A stretch of DNA of 64,000 nt from Nepenthes gracilis (taxonomy: Eukaryota > Streptophyta > Magnoliopsida > Caryophyllales > Nepenthaceae): NCBI GenBank assembly GCA_033239525.1, contig BSYO01000004.1:20064037-20128036 (forward strand). The letters are read 5' to 3'. The first letter of the stretch is position 1; every line of letters starts with the position of its first letter. The notes under the pieces are model-generated. The model was not told the origin of the DNA. It saw nothing but the letters and a program-made list of their open reading frames with translations, and did no database searches. Both the position numbers and the translations under genes were made by a program. Below are positions 35,201 to 45,350 of the stretch, in pieces.

Positions 35201-37460
35201 AGCGTCTTTGTGGAGAGGTTATTCTCTGCTGTTCCTTAGAAACCAATAGTGAGAATGCGCCCAGCCTCAAGGTTGAGGGCGGGCGCCTCAGGAGGTTGAG
35301 AAGGCGAGTCGTCGGTTCACTTGATTCTGCAGGAAGTTGCTCAGCCCGAGATCTCACCCGGGGGCGCGCGCGGCTGCCGTGCAGCCGTCGACTTCGATCG
35401 CGGAGCCATCAGCTCCTGCAGAAGTCAGAGCGCGGGGAGTCGAATCTGCCCAGGACCTTCCCTACGGGCATATGTTGAGGGTCGGGGCGTTATTGTTTTG
35501 GATAGCCACAGGAGGCCATCGGTTTCGGCGCTGGCCGCGTTGGAGACGAGGGCTGCGTCGTTGCAGCTATTCTTATTAGGCCACGTCTGCGTCTGGGCCT
35601 CGCAGGATCTGGTGGTATTCTCGGAGGTGAATGACTCCTGTTCTTCCCATTGGGCCGAGTAGGCAGAGAGCCGGGTGCTTTCGTGGCGAGGCCAGTGTTC
35701 TTGTTTGCAGTCCTTCGATCGACCCTCCTCGCATGATCGAGAGGCGGAGCCCAGGAGGAGTGGCCCCTTTGGATGAGCTGCGGAGTCGCGTGCCGGTAGT
35801 CGGTGGCGCTCCCAGCCCGTGGTTGGTCCGCGAAGGCGGGCGTCCTGGGCGAGGCTGCAGCGCTCATGGCGGCGGCCTTCCGGTAATCCTCCCGTGCGAT
35901 TCGGGAGAGTAGGCCCCGAGAGAGGCCTTTGCAGGCGGTTTACTTCGGCAACCCTACTGCTTGTATTTGAGCGGCTCTGAAATGCAGTTGTTTCCATGCG
36001 GACTTCTAACTTTCTTTGCCTTCGTCTGCGACCATCCGCACCCCGCTTCTCATAAGTCGGGCTTGGACAATCGGTGCTGTCCAGTGTTTAGTTCTTTCAT
36101 GGAAGCCTTGGCGAGTCATCGTTAGCCCGGGCACCATCTTGCCATGGCCGATCTGGCTCGGTCGCATCCCTCCTTTGGGGAGGTTGGGCAGGCTGGCTGG
36201 GAGGAGTTAACTTGCGATTAGAGGCCTCCTTTGCTTTGCGAGGAGGAAAGAGGATCATTTGGACTAGTTGTGGGTAGCGGTTGGGCAGCATTCTCCTTGG
36301 AGTGGCGGTCGCGATGGACACTCGCTTTTGGGACAGCATCCCACTTGTGTGAGGATCGTCTCCTGGCGGCTCCTCGCGTCCCAGCCGGCGTCCTTCCATC
36401 CGGGAAGCAGAGGTAGGAGAGGCGTCGCGCTTTGAGGCGTTCACACGAGGAAGCCCGGGCCCGTGTCGAAATCACTGGCGATTAACCATGCTTACGTTAA
36501 GTCCGAGTTTAGTTTTTGTTATCATGCTTGTCGCTTGTATAATGTTTGCTTATAAATGAGAAACTTTGCTTGCGCCCATAAGCGTCCATGCTTCCCTTAT
36601 CATCTGGTGGTATTACAGCAGCACTGCCGCTTTATAACCGGATCGTAGCCCGGCGTTTTGATGTTGGGCCCTTTGGAGCCGCTCGGTCAGGCCCTGTCGA
36701 GCCCTCTTGCGTAGTGCTCGTCGCCCGTAGAGGATGTAAATCTGGCGCTCACGCGCGTTTGGGGAGCTCGATGCCCGGTAAAGCGGATGTCGTGTGACCC
36801 TGGAGCCTCTGCGAGGGCTAGCGCGTGATCGAGGCGAATTAACCGGACTCCACGGGGTCTAGGCCTCGGTCGCGTATAATTGCGGGAGGTGTGTCGCTCC
36901 TGCTCGAGAGCGTTATGAACGCAGGGTTGGGGTCCTGGCCCACGACCATTGTGGTATGAGTGCTCTCTTACATGCGAGAGGTCGTAGCACGCCCCTAAGG
37001 GATTTTATTGGCGTAGAGTGGAGGTTCTCAGGCCCCGGGCCTATGGAGTGCAGCCAGCACGGAGTCGTAGGCGCGTAGCCTTTGGAATCGATCGCACAGA
37101 TCAGGGTGTCTCGGCTCACGAGCCGGGCCGCCTCACAGGGCTGACTAGCAGGCGGAGTCAGGTGAGGCCATTGGGGCCTTGCCGTGTGGCTCGTGGTGAT
37201 GGGGCCGTCCCAGAGGCCTCATCTAGCGTGAGACGAGTCCTGCGTGATCTGCTCACAGACCGCTGCTTTAGACCAAGGCTGGTTTTGCGGAATGGGCGCT
37301 TGTCCTCGGCTTAGGCGGGTCTAGTCGTTTAACGTCGTTACATTCATTGCTATCAACTCACCGCGAATGAATATGCAATAATAAAGTGATCGCATTAACG
37401 AAAAGGCAGGAAACATGATGAAGCACTCATCGCGGTGTATGCGCGTCCAGCCACAGTGCC
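32257..37460. other. Unresolved interior of the minus-strand gypsy element
   Basis: RNase H and integrase should lie here on the minus strand but no block was convincingly recognised. Several plus-strand frames are open instead: from ATG 32256 (MAEHGDPTPSRTSG, directly at the 3' LTR edge), from ATG 33527 (MTDFSSGSGVLL), and a long broken stretch to about 36480. The last is followed by an AT-richer tail with ATAATGTTTGCTTATAAATG, which looks like a transcript 3' end. These could be antisense ORF material of a Tat-like element. A poly-T run sits at about 34186-34208. Confidence 0.35.
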
Positions 37461-37779
37461 CATTCATTCTTGATAATATTCCTTAGGGTCATGGCATTCC
37501 ATGTACTTGGGAATGAGGGTGCCGTTACTGGCGCGTAAGCTTGTCACGCTCCGCTCGGAGAATTGGAGACGAAGCAGCCCCTCCCATCCCACAGGAGAGT
37601 TTGTTCCTGTTACAGCGAGTCTTTCCCATGCTCCCGCTCCAGAGACCCGGATCCAGGCTGGCGGCGTACTTTGCCATGTTGTGCTCGCGCCACTCAAACT
37701 CTTCAGTGGCGGTTGGGCAGCGGCCGTCCGAATTTCGAAAACAAGTCGGACTTTCCCCAGGCTTTGCGCGTTGGTAGTT

Positions 37780-38530
37780 AGGTGAAGTGTGGCCAGGCCA
37801 CGGGCTTCCAGCATTCCAGCCTCAGGAACCCTTTGCCTCGGCCCGACCGAGAGAGGAGTTGAAAGGCGATTTCCTTGTTGATTCCTGTGAGTAGATTCAC
37901 GTGACCACTTATGCCCGATGGTAGCTCCTCCACCCGGAGGCCCCTGCGTCTTCGATTGGTCTTTATCATGCTAGCCGGAGGATGCAGAAGGTCTGCGTCC
38001 GGTGCGTTAGCGTGGCGCCTTGCTACGCCACTTTTTCACGAGCATATAAATGGCGTACCTCCATTCCAGCGATTTGGGCTACGGAACATCTTGTTTACGA
38101 AGGCGGCGGCAGTCATTGCGCCCGCATTCTTGGCAAGGCATCATTTGCTGTCACGTCCCTTAGTGCATCATGAGGCAGGGTGTGCTCCTCATCCTGCAGG
38201 TCCATCAGGATCCCAGTTGTATCCAGTCACAACGTCCATGAAACAAGCTGATTCGTGCCGGGCGTGAGTCCACAAGTTGGTCAATCCTTAGGGTGACTAT
38301 CTTTAGGGCGCGGAGCCTTATTCACGTCGAGTGAAGTCGAAGCACATCGCCACTTACCGCTGCTCTTTTTACCCGTACAGCGTTGGGCGTACTCACGGGT
38401 AAGACTCACAGTAAATCCAGCGTCAAAGGCCTCTTCACTTCTTGCAGTAGCGACCAACCTGGCCAGGTAGTTTCTCAAACCCCCTGCCAGGGCCCAGGTT
38501 TTGGTGGCTCGCGTCGAGGCCGACATGGAC
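37780..38530 (-). pseudogene. Reverse transcriptase region of the minus-strand gypsy element
   Basis: Degenerate RT blocks read on the minus strand: SSGKWRCASTSLDVNKA..KDS (family GKWRxCVDFTDLNKAxPKDS), GYNWDPD (family GYNQI), AKNAGA then FVNKMF (family LKNAGATYQRLVNKMF). The YVDD box is not recognisable. Each block needs a different frame, so small indels are abundant. A KGFLRLECWK segment near 37820 may be the start of the connection to RNase H. Confidence 0.72.
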
Positions 38531-38821
38531 TGTCAACCCGGCCGATATCCCCCGGCATGTCAGTGAGCCCATGCGAAACACATCGGGTTAGTGAATGTAG
38601 GAAGGTAATTAGTCGCGCGATCTCTCTAGGTTGAAAGTTTCCACCATCAGCAGGCATACACTAACTCTGGATCGGAGGGATCGCGGAATCGCCTCAGTCT
38701 CTTCCCCCAGCCAGGAGCTGTGGAGGCGAGCGTCTGCGTCGGCCGGAGTCAGTCTTCACTTAGTCCATGAGTGTCGTAGGAGTGATTTGGGACAAATGGC
38801 ACATCCGCCATTCTTGATCTC

Positions 38822-39049
38822 CTAGAACTTCTCCCCCAGTGGAAGTTCTATGAAGATGCAGGATGGGCCAATGGCTACTTGGTAGTGAATGATGCCGAGT
38901 ATGGCATTATATCTGGGCGAAGTGGCGGCGGCGACGCCTTTCGCGTCTGTTACGGTAGCGGGTGATCCCATGGTAGCTTCGATCGTATAATCCCTTTGGG
39001 CAAGGCTGGTATCAGCGAAGCCGTATAATGGTAGATTTAACACCCTCAT
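38822..39049 (-). pseudogene. Protease region of the minus-strand gypsy element
   Basis: A 75-codon minus-strand frame reads LNLPLYGFADTSL, then TSPRYNAILG, matching the LxLYGF..(25-30 residues)..SAYNAILGR layout of plant gypsy proteases. It lies about 300 bases upstream (in element sense) of the RT block, as expected. Residues between the two blocks are poorly conserved. Confidence 0.7.
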
Positions 39050-39699
39050 TGGCTATTTAAAGTCGGTTGATGAAACCATGATGGGAATCGATGATTGCCG
39101 ACTTACATTACTCAATGAGGCCGTTTGGTGGTAGTCATACCACGGCAGTGACGAGAAATCCGACTACAACAAGAGTCAGTATGAAATTACATGTACGTAT
39201 CTTCGGCTGCTAAAGCTAATAAACATCATTTCTAACCCTAACCAGCACTTGCTAGAGCTCTTCCGGTGATAGTGCAAGCGATTCCACGGTGTTGGCGGAA
39301 GATCATATGAACTCGCGGCGTAAATCATTCTTGTAGCTCGCTGATTTCTCATGAGGCGTTCTGCCCGAGCCTTTCGCGAATCTCTTAAGGTGTGCCTGTA
39401 GATGAGATCTTAAATCTTGCTGCGAGTCGCGATTGCCGATTAGGTGCCAGGCAAGCATTGTCTGTGATGCCTATATACAAGTGACTACCCAGCTGGAACC
39501 CTTGAGGTATCTTTGCTTCATAGAAAGAATCTTTCTGTCACAGATGCATTGAGATGTTTGTCAACTATATTATTGAGGTGAGAGGAAGCCCTCTTGTAAT
39601 CCTTCTTAGGCCACACGTGGTGTTCACTTCTTCTTCCATTTCAGTGCCATTGTCGTCCCTCTTTCTTCCTCAGAGTAGCTCTGGGGTCTCAAAGTAGTG

Positions 39700-40823
39700 C
39701 TTAGCCTAAAGAGCGTGCTTGTTCAACCTCACCAAGTAGCTCAATGACCTCTGCCGGTGAGTAGTCTCGCCTCCTAAGTACAGCTGGTGGCAGTGCCAGA
39801 AGAAGTCCCATGCGAGAGGTGGCAGTGACCATTGAGGGCAGGTTCTTACGTCGGAGAGGTGCAGGATCAAGTAGCCTCAGGTGACAAAGCAGTCAGGGAG
39901 GCATCCAGGGCTCTGTCATCCTCTGCGTGGAGGCGGACTAAGTCACCGTGGTTGTCTCTCCTCCACTCACTGGAAGGCGGCCCAGCTCGAAGTATCAGCG
40001 GGCTGTCCAGGCAGGCATAGGGTGGGGGAGGCCATGGGGCTGAAATGGCCGTGCCCACAAGTGGCAGGGAAGCTCTGACACATCGGAGCCTCGCTGCCCC
40101 TTGTAAAGTAGGTGATGCAGACGGTGAGATGATCATAGGATGCCACAATAGTGTCCCTCAAGCGGCATTACGAACTTGCTCGTATATGTTTGTCTCCGGG
40201 TCATAGCGAAAGGGTGACTGGAGATTGGCGGAGGAGGCGTCGGCTTCTCACATGCACAGTGTCCCCACTGACCCACCTTGACTTTCTCTCATCAGAAGAT
40301 CAGTGAGGCCTTGGCGCATTGGGAATGTGGCGGAGCTCCAAGTGTTTCCCACCAGGGATTAATCTTGCTTGTGCTTATCCAAGTGCGGCGGCTCTACTCG
40401 TGAGAAGCGCGCTCCGATTGAGCTATGGCAGAGTAGTCTCCGTTACCGCGAGTTGCGGGGCGTCATCCGACTCATCCTCCTTAAATCATGGCGAAAGCTG
40501 ACTTTCGCCATTCGGCATTCCTTTGAGTCGTTTAAGGGCATGCATTAGTCGAAGTCGATTGGCTGCCTCCTGGTAACCTCTCGCGCCTTTCTTTGCTGAT
40601 TGATGCAGGCGCTGGGCGCCCAGCGCGAGAGTCGATGTTGGCGCGCCGTGAGAGGATCTCCCTTGAGCGTCAACTCCAGCAGCCAGGTGTGGTGCCGCTC
40701 ACAGTTAGTTATTATTGGTTTCCGTGAAGGACTTCCATCTTGCAGACGGTGGTCTCATTTGTAGAACCACTAACTGCTCTGTTATTCAGCCTTAGCGTTG
40801 TTAATTCTTGGTGAAATGACATG
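39700..40823 (-). pseudogene. Gag region of the minus-strand gypsy element
   Basis: Just inside the primer site an ATG (plus 40821-40823) opens a 36-codon frame beginning MSFHQELTTLRLNN that then meets stops. Frames further in (40148-39867) have no clear gag match, and a short LRRRDYSPAEVIELL segment lies near 39740. Gag identity is inferred mainly from position between the primer site and the protease; the reading frame is destroyed. Confidence 0.5.
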
Positions 40824-40848
40824 GCTTCTGATTTCATAGATGGCGCGA

Positions 40849-41700
40849 TGTTAAATCCACAGGGCCCAGGGTTGTTATGCAGTTAAGGCGCCGAGTTTCC
40901 CTGGCTGCTTGCAGAGGCTCTGGAAGATGAATCTCCGTCTCTCAGAACCTGGACTGCGGCTGACAAACAAACGAGAGGTGAAGTGGTCTCATAGATTTTC
41001 CCACCTACAGTAATTCGACACGCTCAGCCAAAGAAATTTCGCACTGACGGAATCGCGACGCTAAGCACAGAAACACCGGCGCGTGGCATGACACGACGCG
41101 CGAGAATGTGAAGTGGAGCAGCGATGGAAGGCTCTGGCCTTCTAGAAGACTCCAGCTTAGAGGTGACACTTTCCCGTCAATGGAGATAGAAGAAGGAGAA
41201 TCACCCGTGGGCCCAATCCAGCCGAGGATCGGAACTCACGAGCTTGACCAGCGCCGATCCGGCCGAACCCTTAGTCGCAAGGCCGCAGTAACCAGAAACT
41301 GCTCTCGCAGTTCGAATCCACCAATGGGCCTCCCTTCTCCTCGGGAGTGAGAGCGCTTATATGCCTCCTGCTTGACTGGGCGCCAAGACTGCTACTGGAG
41401 CCTTGACCGCCTTGGCCACGGGCCGTCCCGAGTAGCGTGTCAGTGCACGCCGTCAGGCGATCACGCTGATTTTCTCAGAGAGGAGCGTCATTGCCTCAGA
41501 CAGCAGCTCACGGCGCCGCTGTGATTACGGCTATGCCCAGACATAGGCTTTTCGCCTTCACTCCTGTTCTAACGACGATTTAACGCTACCGCAGTTTCTG
41601 GGCGCGACTTCACACCATTCCCCGTCAGACTCAACGACGCTCGCGCTGGCCTCCTCCTTTTTTCACGGCCGCGCCGTCATTGGCGTTCTCGACCGTCTCA
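40849..41700 (-). repeat. 5' LTR (right copy) of the minus-strand gypsy element
   Basis: Starts TGTTAAATCC and ends GTCTCA on the plus strand, colinear with the left copy but with many small indels and substitutions. The GCTTATATGCC segment shared by both may include the promoter TATA region. Outer boundaries are good to roughly 10 bases. Confidence 0.78.
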
Positions 41701-41999
41701 CCACTGAATAATGTAATCTAACACAAACCAACATTCACATTAATGATCTAGGCAGTTTATTTACTTCAAGTGCCAATTTGGTTCTATCTAACAAAAATCT
41801 AAATTACAATATATAATTTAATTACGGATTATATTTTATTTCATAACAAGCTGATCCTTATTTCGTACTAACTAAAACAATAGATAATTCGTGACTGACG
41901 GCTAATAAAAAACCCCCTCAAGACATCGCTCCTTTCACTTCATAAACTAAATGCAGCGTAGAAACACTATCACGGATCATCAAATGGCTTAATTTATCG

Positions 42000-44548
42000 T
42001 CACAGTTTAAATTCACAGAAGCAATCAGGCAAAGCTGACCCTCTCCCCGTAACAAAATCCTCCCTATGAACCTTCCATAGTGCCGCCATCAGCTCCTTCT
42101 CCTTCAGCCCCCGAGAAGTGAGCTGCGCAAAAGCCCTCCGGTTCAAAAACAACGTGTTCGGCAGCCCCTTCAAAGCCCGGATAGCCGCCACCATTTTGTC
42201 CATGTTCCCAAAATACGTAGCAGCATACGAGTCGCTGTTGATGGAAACATAGTCGTTGCTTTGTTACATGCATCCGCGAAATCCGCACACAAGAGGAGAC
42301 TCAGAAACACGCTTTTGTATATTGACGCCAGCCCTTTGATTTATNNNNNNNNNNNNNNNNNNNNNNNNNNNNNNNNNNNNNNNNNNNNNNNNNNNNNNNN
42401 NNNNNNNNNNNNNNNNNNNNNNNNNNNNNNNNNNNNNNNNNNNNAATTTTCAAATAATATTTTTATATAAATTTTTTAAAAAAAATAAATTAAAAATAAA
42501 ATTGTGATCGGCTTCTCGACCCAAACGACCAAAAATTTTATCCATTGGGACTCACCGTTTCTTTTTGATTTCACCATATTTGACTGATAGACAATTCCAA
42601 TCATTAGAATTATAATTCGTTACTCTATCCTAAAAATTCTAAATAACCATCCTACACTAATTTTCAATTCCAAAGAATTGAAATATAGTATTAAATTTCT
42701 AATTACATTTGACGCCAAACAACAAAATTAAAATTAGGTTTGAAATTCTAATTCCAAGCCCAACCAAACGAGCCTGTGAGTATTCATATAGGAGTGAATT
42801 TAACTTTTTTTTAACATAAACACTGCTTAGAGGATAACGAGAAGAGTGGGATCTTAGGGATTGATTCTAATTTGGAAGGGGAAGGGGGGGAGTCTTCACA
42901 ACCTTTTATTCTTCCACGAAAGCAAATATAATGCAGATTTCTCCATTGGGAATAATTACCAAGAAACATAAACTCAGTTATAGACATGCTACCTTGAATC
43001 ATTCCAATAAGCGGCAACTTCAAACTTTGGTAACACCAGAGTTGCATTTAGCAGACGGGCAACGCCAACGCCATCACATAACTGCAGTAATAGTGAATTT
43101 AATAAGATTGAACACCATAATAAGAATTACCTAACTGAATATCTGAAATATACGTTAAAGTTCAGAGAGTGCTCACATCTCTTCTCATTTGATTGAGGCC
43201 ACCATAGCAATCCACCCGTATAAACCCATTACTCTTTGCAGGTAAAGCTGCACCAATTCAACACACAAAAACAACCAATTTGCAACTTGTCTGCAAGTGA
43301 AACCGATTTCACAATTGCACCCAAGATTACTGAAATTAAAAATCCACCAGCAAACCAGCCAAATCCCAGAACGATGAAGCATTTGATGCATCAGATAGTG
43401 TTAAGACCACTAACCAATAGGTTTTTCCTCAAGCCACCATTTGCAAGGTCTCCACTCAGCAATTCGCCGAACACTCCATATGTCCAATCTTACGTTACGC
43501 TTGTAAGATCTGAATTCATAAAGCAAAAACAAAAAACAAAAAAAAGGGAAAAAAATAGCATCCATGTGTAAATTTTCATCTTCTTTATACGGTTCACACA
43601 AATTCTGAATTCATTCGATTATTTAAAACAGTTCATATAACGGAGAAACAAGCAAGCATAGCACATCAAATGCAAATTTAAGGACAGGAAGCAAAATTTC
43701 CAATTATCGATTGCTAGGCCAATGGAAAATAAATTCCATTTCCTTTTCATTACGCAGGAAAGTTGACTTACAACCAACACTTCCACCACAACCACCACTT
43801 CCACCGCCATGTTAAAATTGTACCCAACCAAATTTCATCGTACTAAACTATCAAGATATTTTCGAAGGAAAAAAATTTCAACCAAACGAAGAAAAATAGC
43901 GCAGCAACTACAAGAAGACAATAAAATTAACCTAACAGAAATTGTTTCCTGTCCAAACGATCGGAGCCTTAACCGCAGTTGGTTGCCGACAAAACGTGGG
44001 TAACAAACGGAGTTCAACCCGAAACGTCCTAGTTACAGTAATTAAGAAAGAGCCGCGAATATAACAAATCCAACTCAAAACTAACCGAAAATGATTTGGG
44101 AACTATAAAATTAACCTAATAGAAATAGTTTCCTGTCCAAACGATCGGGGCCTTAGCCGCAGTGGGCTGCCGACAAAACGTGGGTAACAAACGGGACTTT
44201 CAATTCGAAAAGCCCTAGTTACTGGAATTAAGAAAAATCGGCAAATATAACAAACCCAACTCAAAATTAACCTATAATGATTTGGTAACTAAATGGAAAT
44301 GATTTGGGTACTAAACGATTTGGGTATTAACGAGTGTTTTCTTATTCTCTTTCTCGTCAGCCAAACAGAAGTTAAGAGAGTAAAGGGAAAAAGATAACGT
44401 ACAATGAGGAATCGGAAGAAATTGAAAGCTCGGAGAAGAGAGAGGAGGGGGATAGGAAGATCAAAGCGAGGATGAGAGAGAGAAAAAGGAGGAGGATGGT
44501 GAAGAGCGGTTTGACCAGGATTGTAATTATCTGATCAAGTGGTTTCAT
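42000..44548 (-). CDS. RRT-like: GT106/O-fucosyltransferase-family protein, RRT-like (exons 44548-44403, 43509-43415, 43247-43177, 43081-42993, gap, 42344-42000)
   Basis: Exons 1-4 join in phase through GT-AG introns. Exon 1 gives a 48-residue type II membrane N-terminus (MKPLDQIITILV, hydrophobic about 8-33). Exon 2 carries DIWSVRRIAEWRPCKWW (58-74), exon 3 NGFIRVDCYGGLNQMRRD (87-104) and exon 4 CDGVGVARLLNATLVLPKFE (106-125). The middle exons fall in gap 2. The last exon ends with YVSINSDSYAATYFGNMDKM and SALPDCFCEFKL before the stop at 42000. These are hallmarks of the plant O-fucosyltransferase (PF10250) family, closest by memory to the RRT group of Golgi enzymes that add rhamnose to rhamnogalacturonan I. 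The substrate is inferred. The last exon has a frameshift near 42240 and apparent small deletions upstream of it; exons 1-4 are clean. Confidence 0.85.
42345..42444. other. Assembly gap 2 (100 N), inside the RRT-like gene
   Basis: Exactly 100 N. Exons 1-4 of the glycosyltransferase lie to the right and its terminal exon to the left, so the order and orientation of the two contigs agree with one gene. Roughly 250 or more residues of the expected protein are missing and must lie in the true gap. Confidence 0.97.
43921..44283. repeat. 183-bp tandem duplication in intron 1 of the RRT-like gene
   Basis: Copy A (43921-44103) and copy B (44104-44283) both contain TTTCCTGTCCAAACGATCGG and GACAAAACGTGGGTAACAAA in the same order, with scattered substitutions. 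The period is 183 bases. It lies wholly within the 893-base first intron. Confidence 0.9.
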
Positions 44549-45350
44549 CTGCTATGTCTAATAAGCTCTAAAACTGCAGTTTGTGGGTATAAGATGGGCT
44601 TCGATTTTAGTTTCAGAGAAGAAGACAGTGTTTGAACCAGATCTATCGCGAGAGAGAGGGCGAGAGAGAGATAGAGCAGACGAACACAAAGGCAACGACG
44701 ATCGAAAGCCAATTACTTCCTTCTATTACCCTCTGTTATTCCTCATGTAATTATTTTCTTCGATTATTCTTTTTTCTTGGCAACGGTTTCAATTAATTTA
44801 CCTCTATATATAAAAATGTTTTTCTTTTCGTAAATGAAAACCTATTTTGAAAACTTATCACTATATTACTTATATCTATATATAGACATGGATCAATTAA
44901 TCATATAAGAGGATATCTTCTCGTAATTTAATTTTCTTTCAAAAATTTCAGACATTATTTTTGATTTACCCAGAGGTGGCCTTTTAGAAGAATCCTTACA
45001 AAATTTTTCCTAAAATCTATTAAATTTTAATCACTTGTTTATTTTTAAGTAATTACAATTATAATTTATAGATAATTATTGATCAATAAATCAATAGTTT
45101 ATAAAATTTTATAAAATATAAATAAATCCTATCAATATTTATAGATAGAGGTGCTCGTTTCTACAGATACCTTAGTAGATATTATACTAGTTTTAACTAT
45201 CCAAATGCAGAGCAACTAATATGAGTGCTCTGATACTCGTAAAAAAGAGGGCCAATTTATACTTGACGAAGGAACAAATAACAGAAGAGGGCTCACACAT
45301 ATCATCGTTGATACATCAGGCCAGATATGATTGAGTCATTTAATTGATTT
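44549..45350. promoter_or_regulatory. 5' leader and promoter side of the RRT-like gene, then spacer
   Basis: The region upstream of ATG 44548 on the minus strand contains a GA/CT-rich patch (44648-44674), typical of plant 5' leaders. Beyond about 44750 the sequence is AT-rich and noncoding up to the PPR pseudogene. No TATA box was fixed. Confidence 0.5.

Larger units (their letters stand above)
31394..41700 (-). mobile_element. Minus-strand Ty3/gypsy retrotransposon, heavily degraded
   Basis: Two direct repeats of about 860 bases (31394-32256 and 40849-41700) flank about 8.6 kb whose recognisable protein blocks (gag start, protease, RT) read on the minus strand, in order from right to left. 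The degenerate primer site on the minus strand beside the right LTR (GCGCCATCTATGAAA, plus 40833-40847) mirrors the GGCGCCGTCTGTGGAAA of the other gypsy family here. GC and CpG content are clearly higher than in the flanks. No target-site duplication was found (flanks CAAGC and CCACT). Interior frames are broken every few tens of codons. Confidence 0.8.

Noticed and set aside
35425..35997. 190-codon minus-strand frame inside the gypsy element
   Set aside because: No RNase H or integrase motifs; low-complexity Arg/Ser-rich sequence in GC-rich DNA, where long chance frames are expected.
31394..41700. High GC and CpG content with many open frames on both strands, suggesting bacterial contamination
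   Set aside because: The segment is bounded by two long direct repeats and contains plant gypsy protease and RT blocks plus a primer-site-like sequence on one strand; frames are short and broken, unlike bacterial genes.
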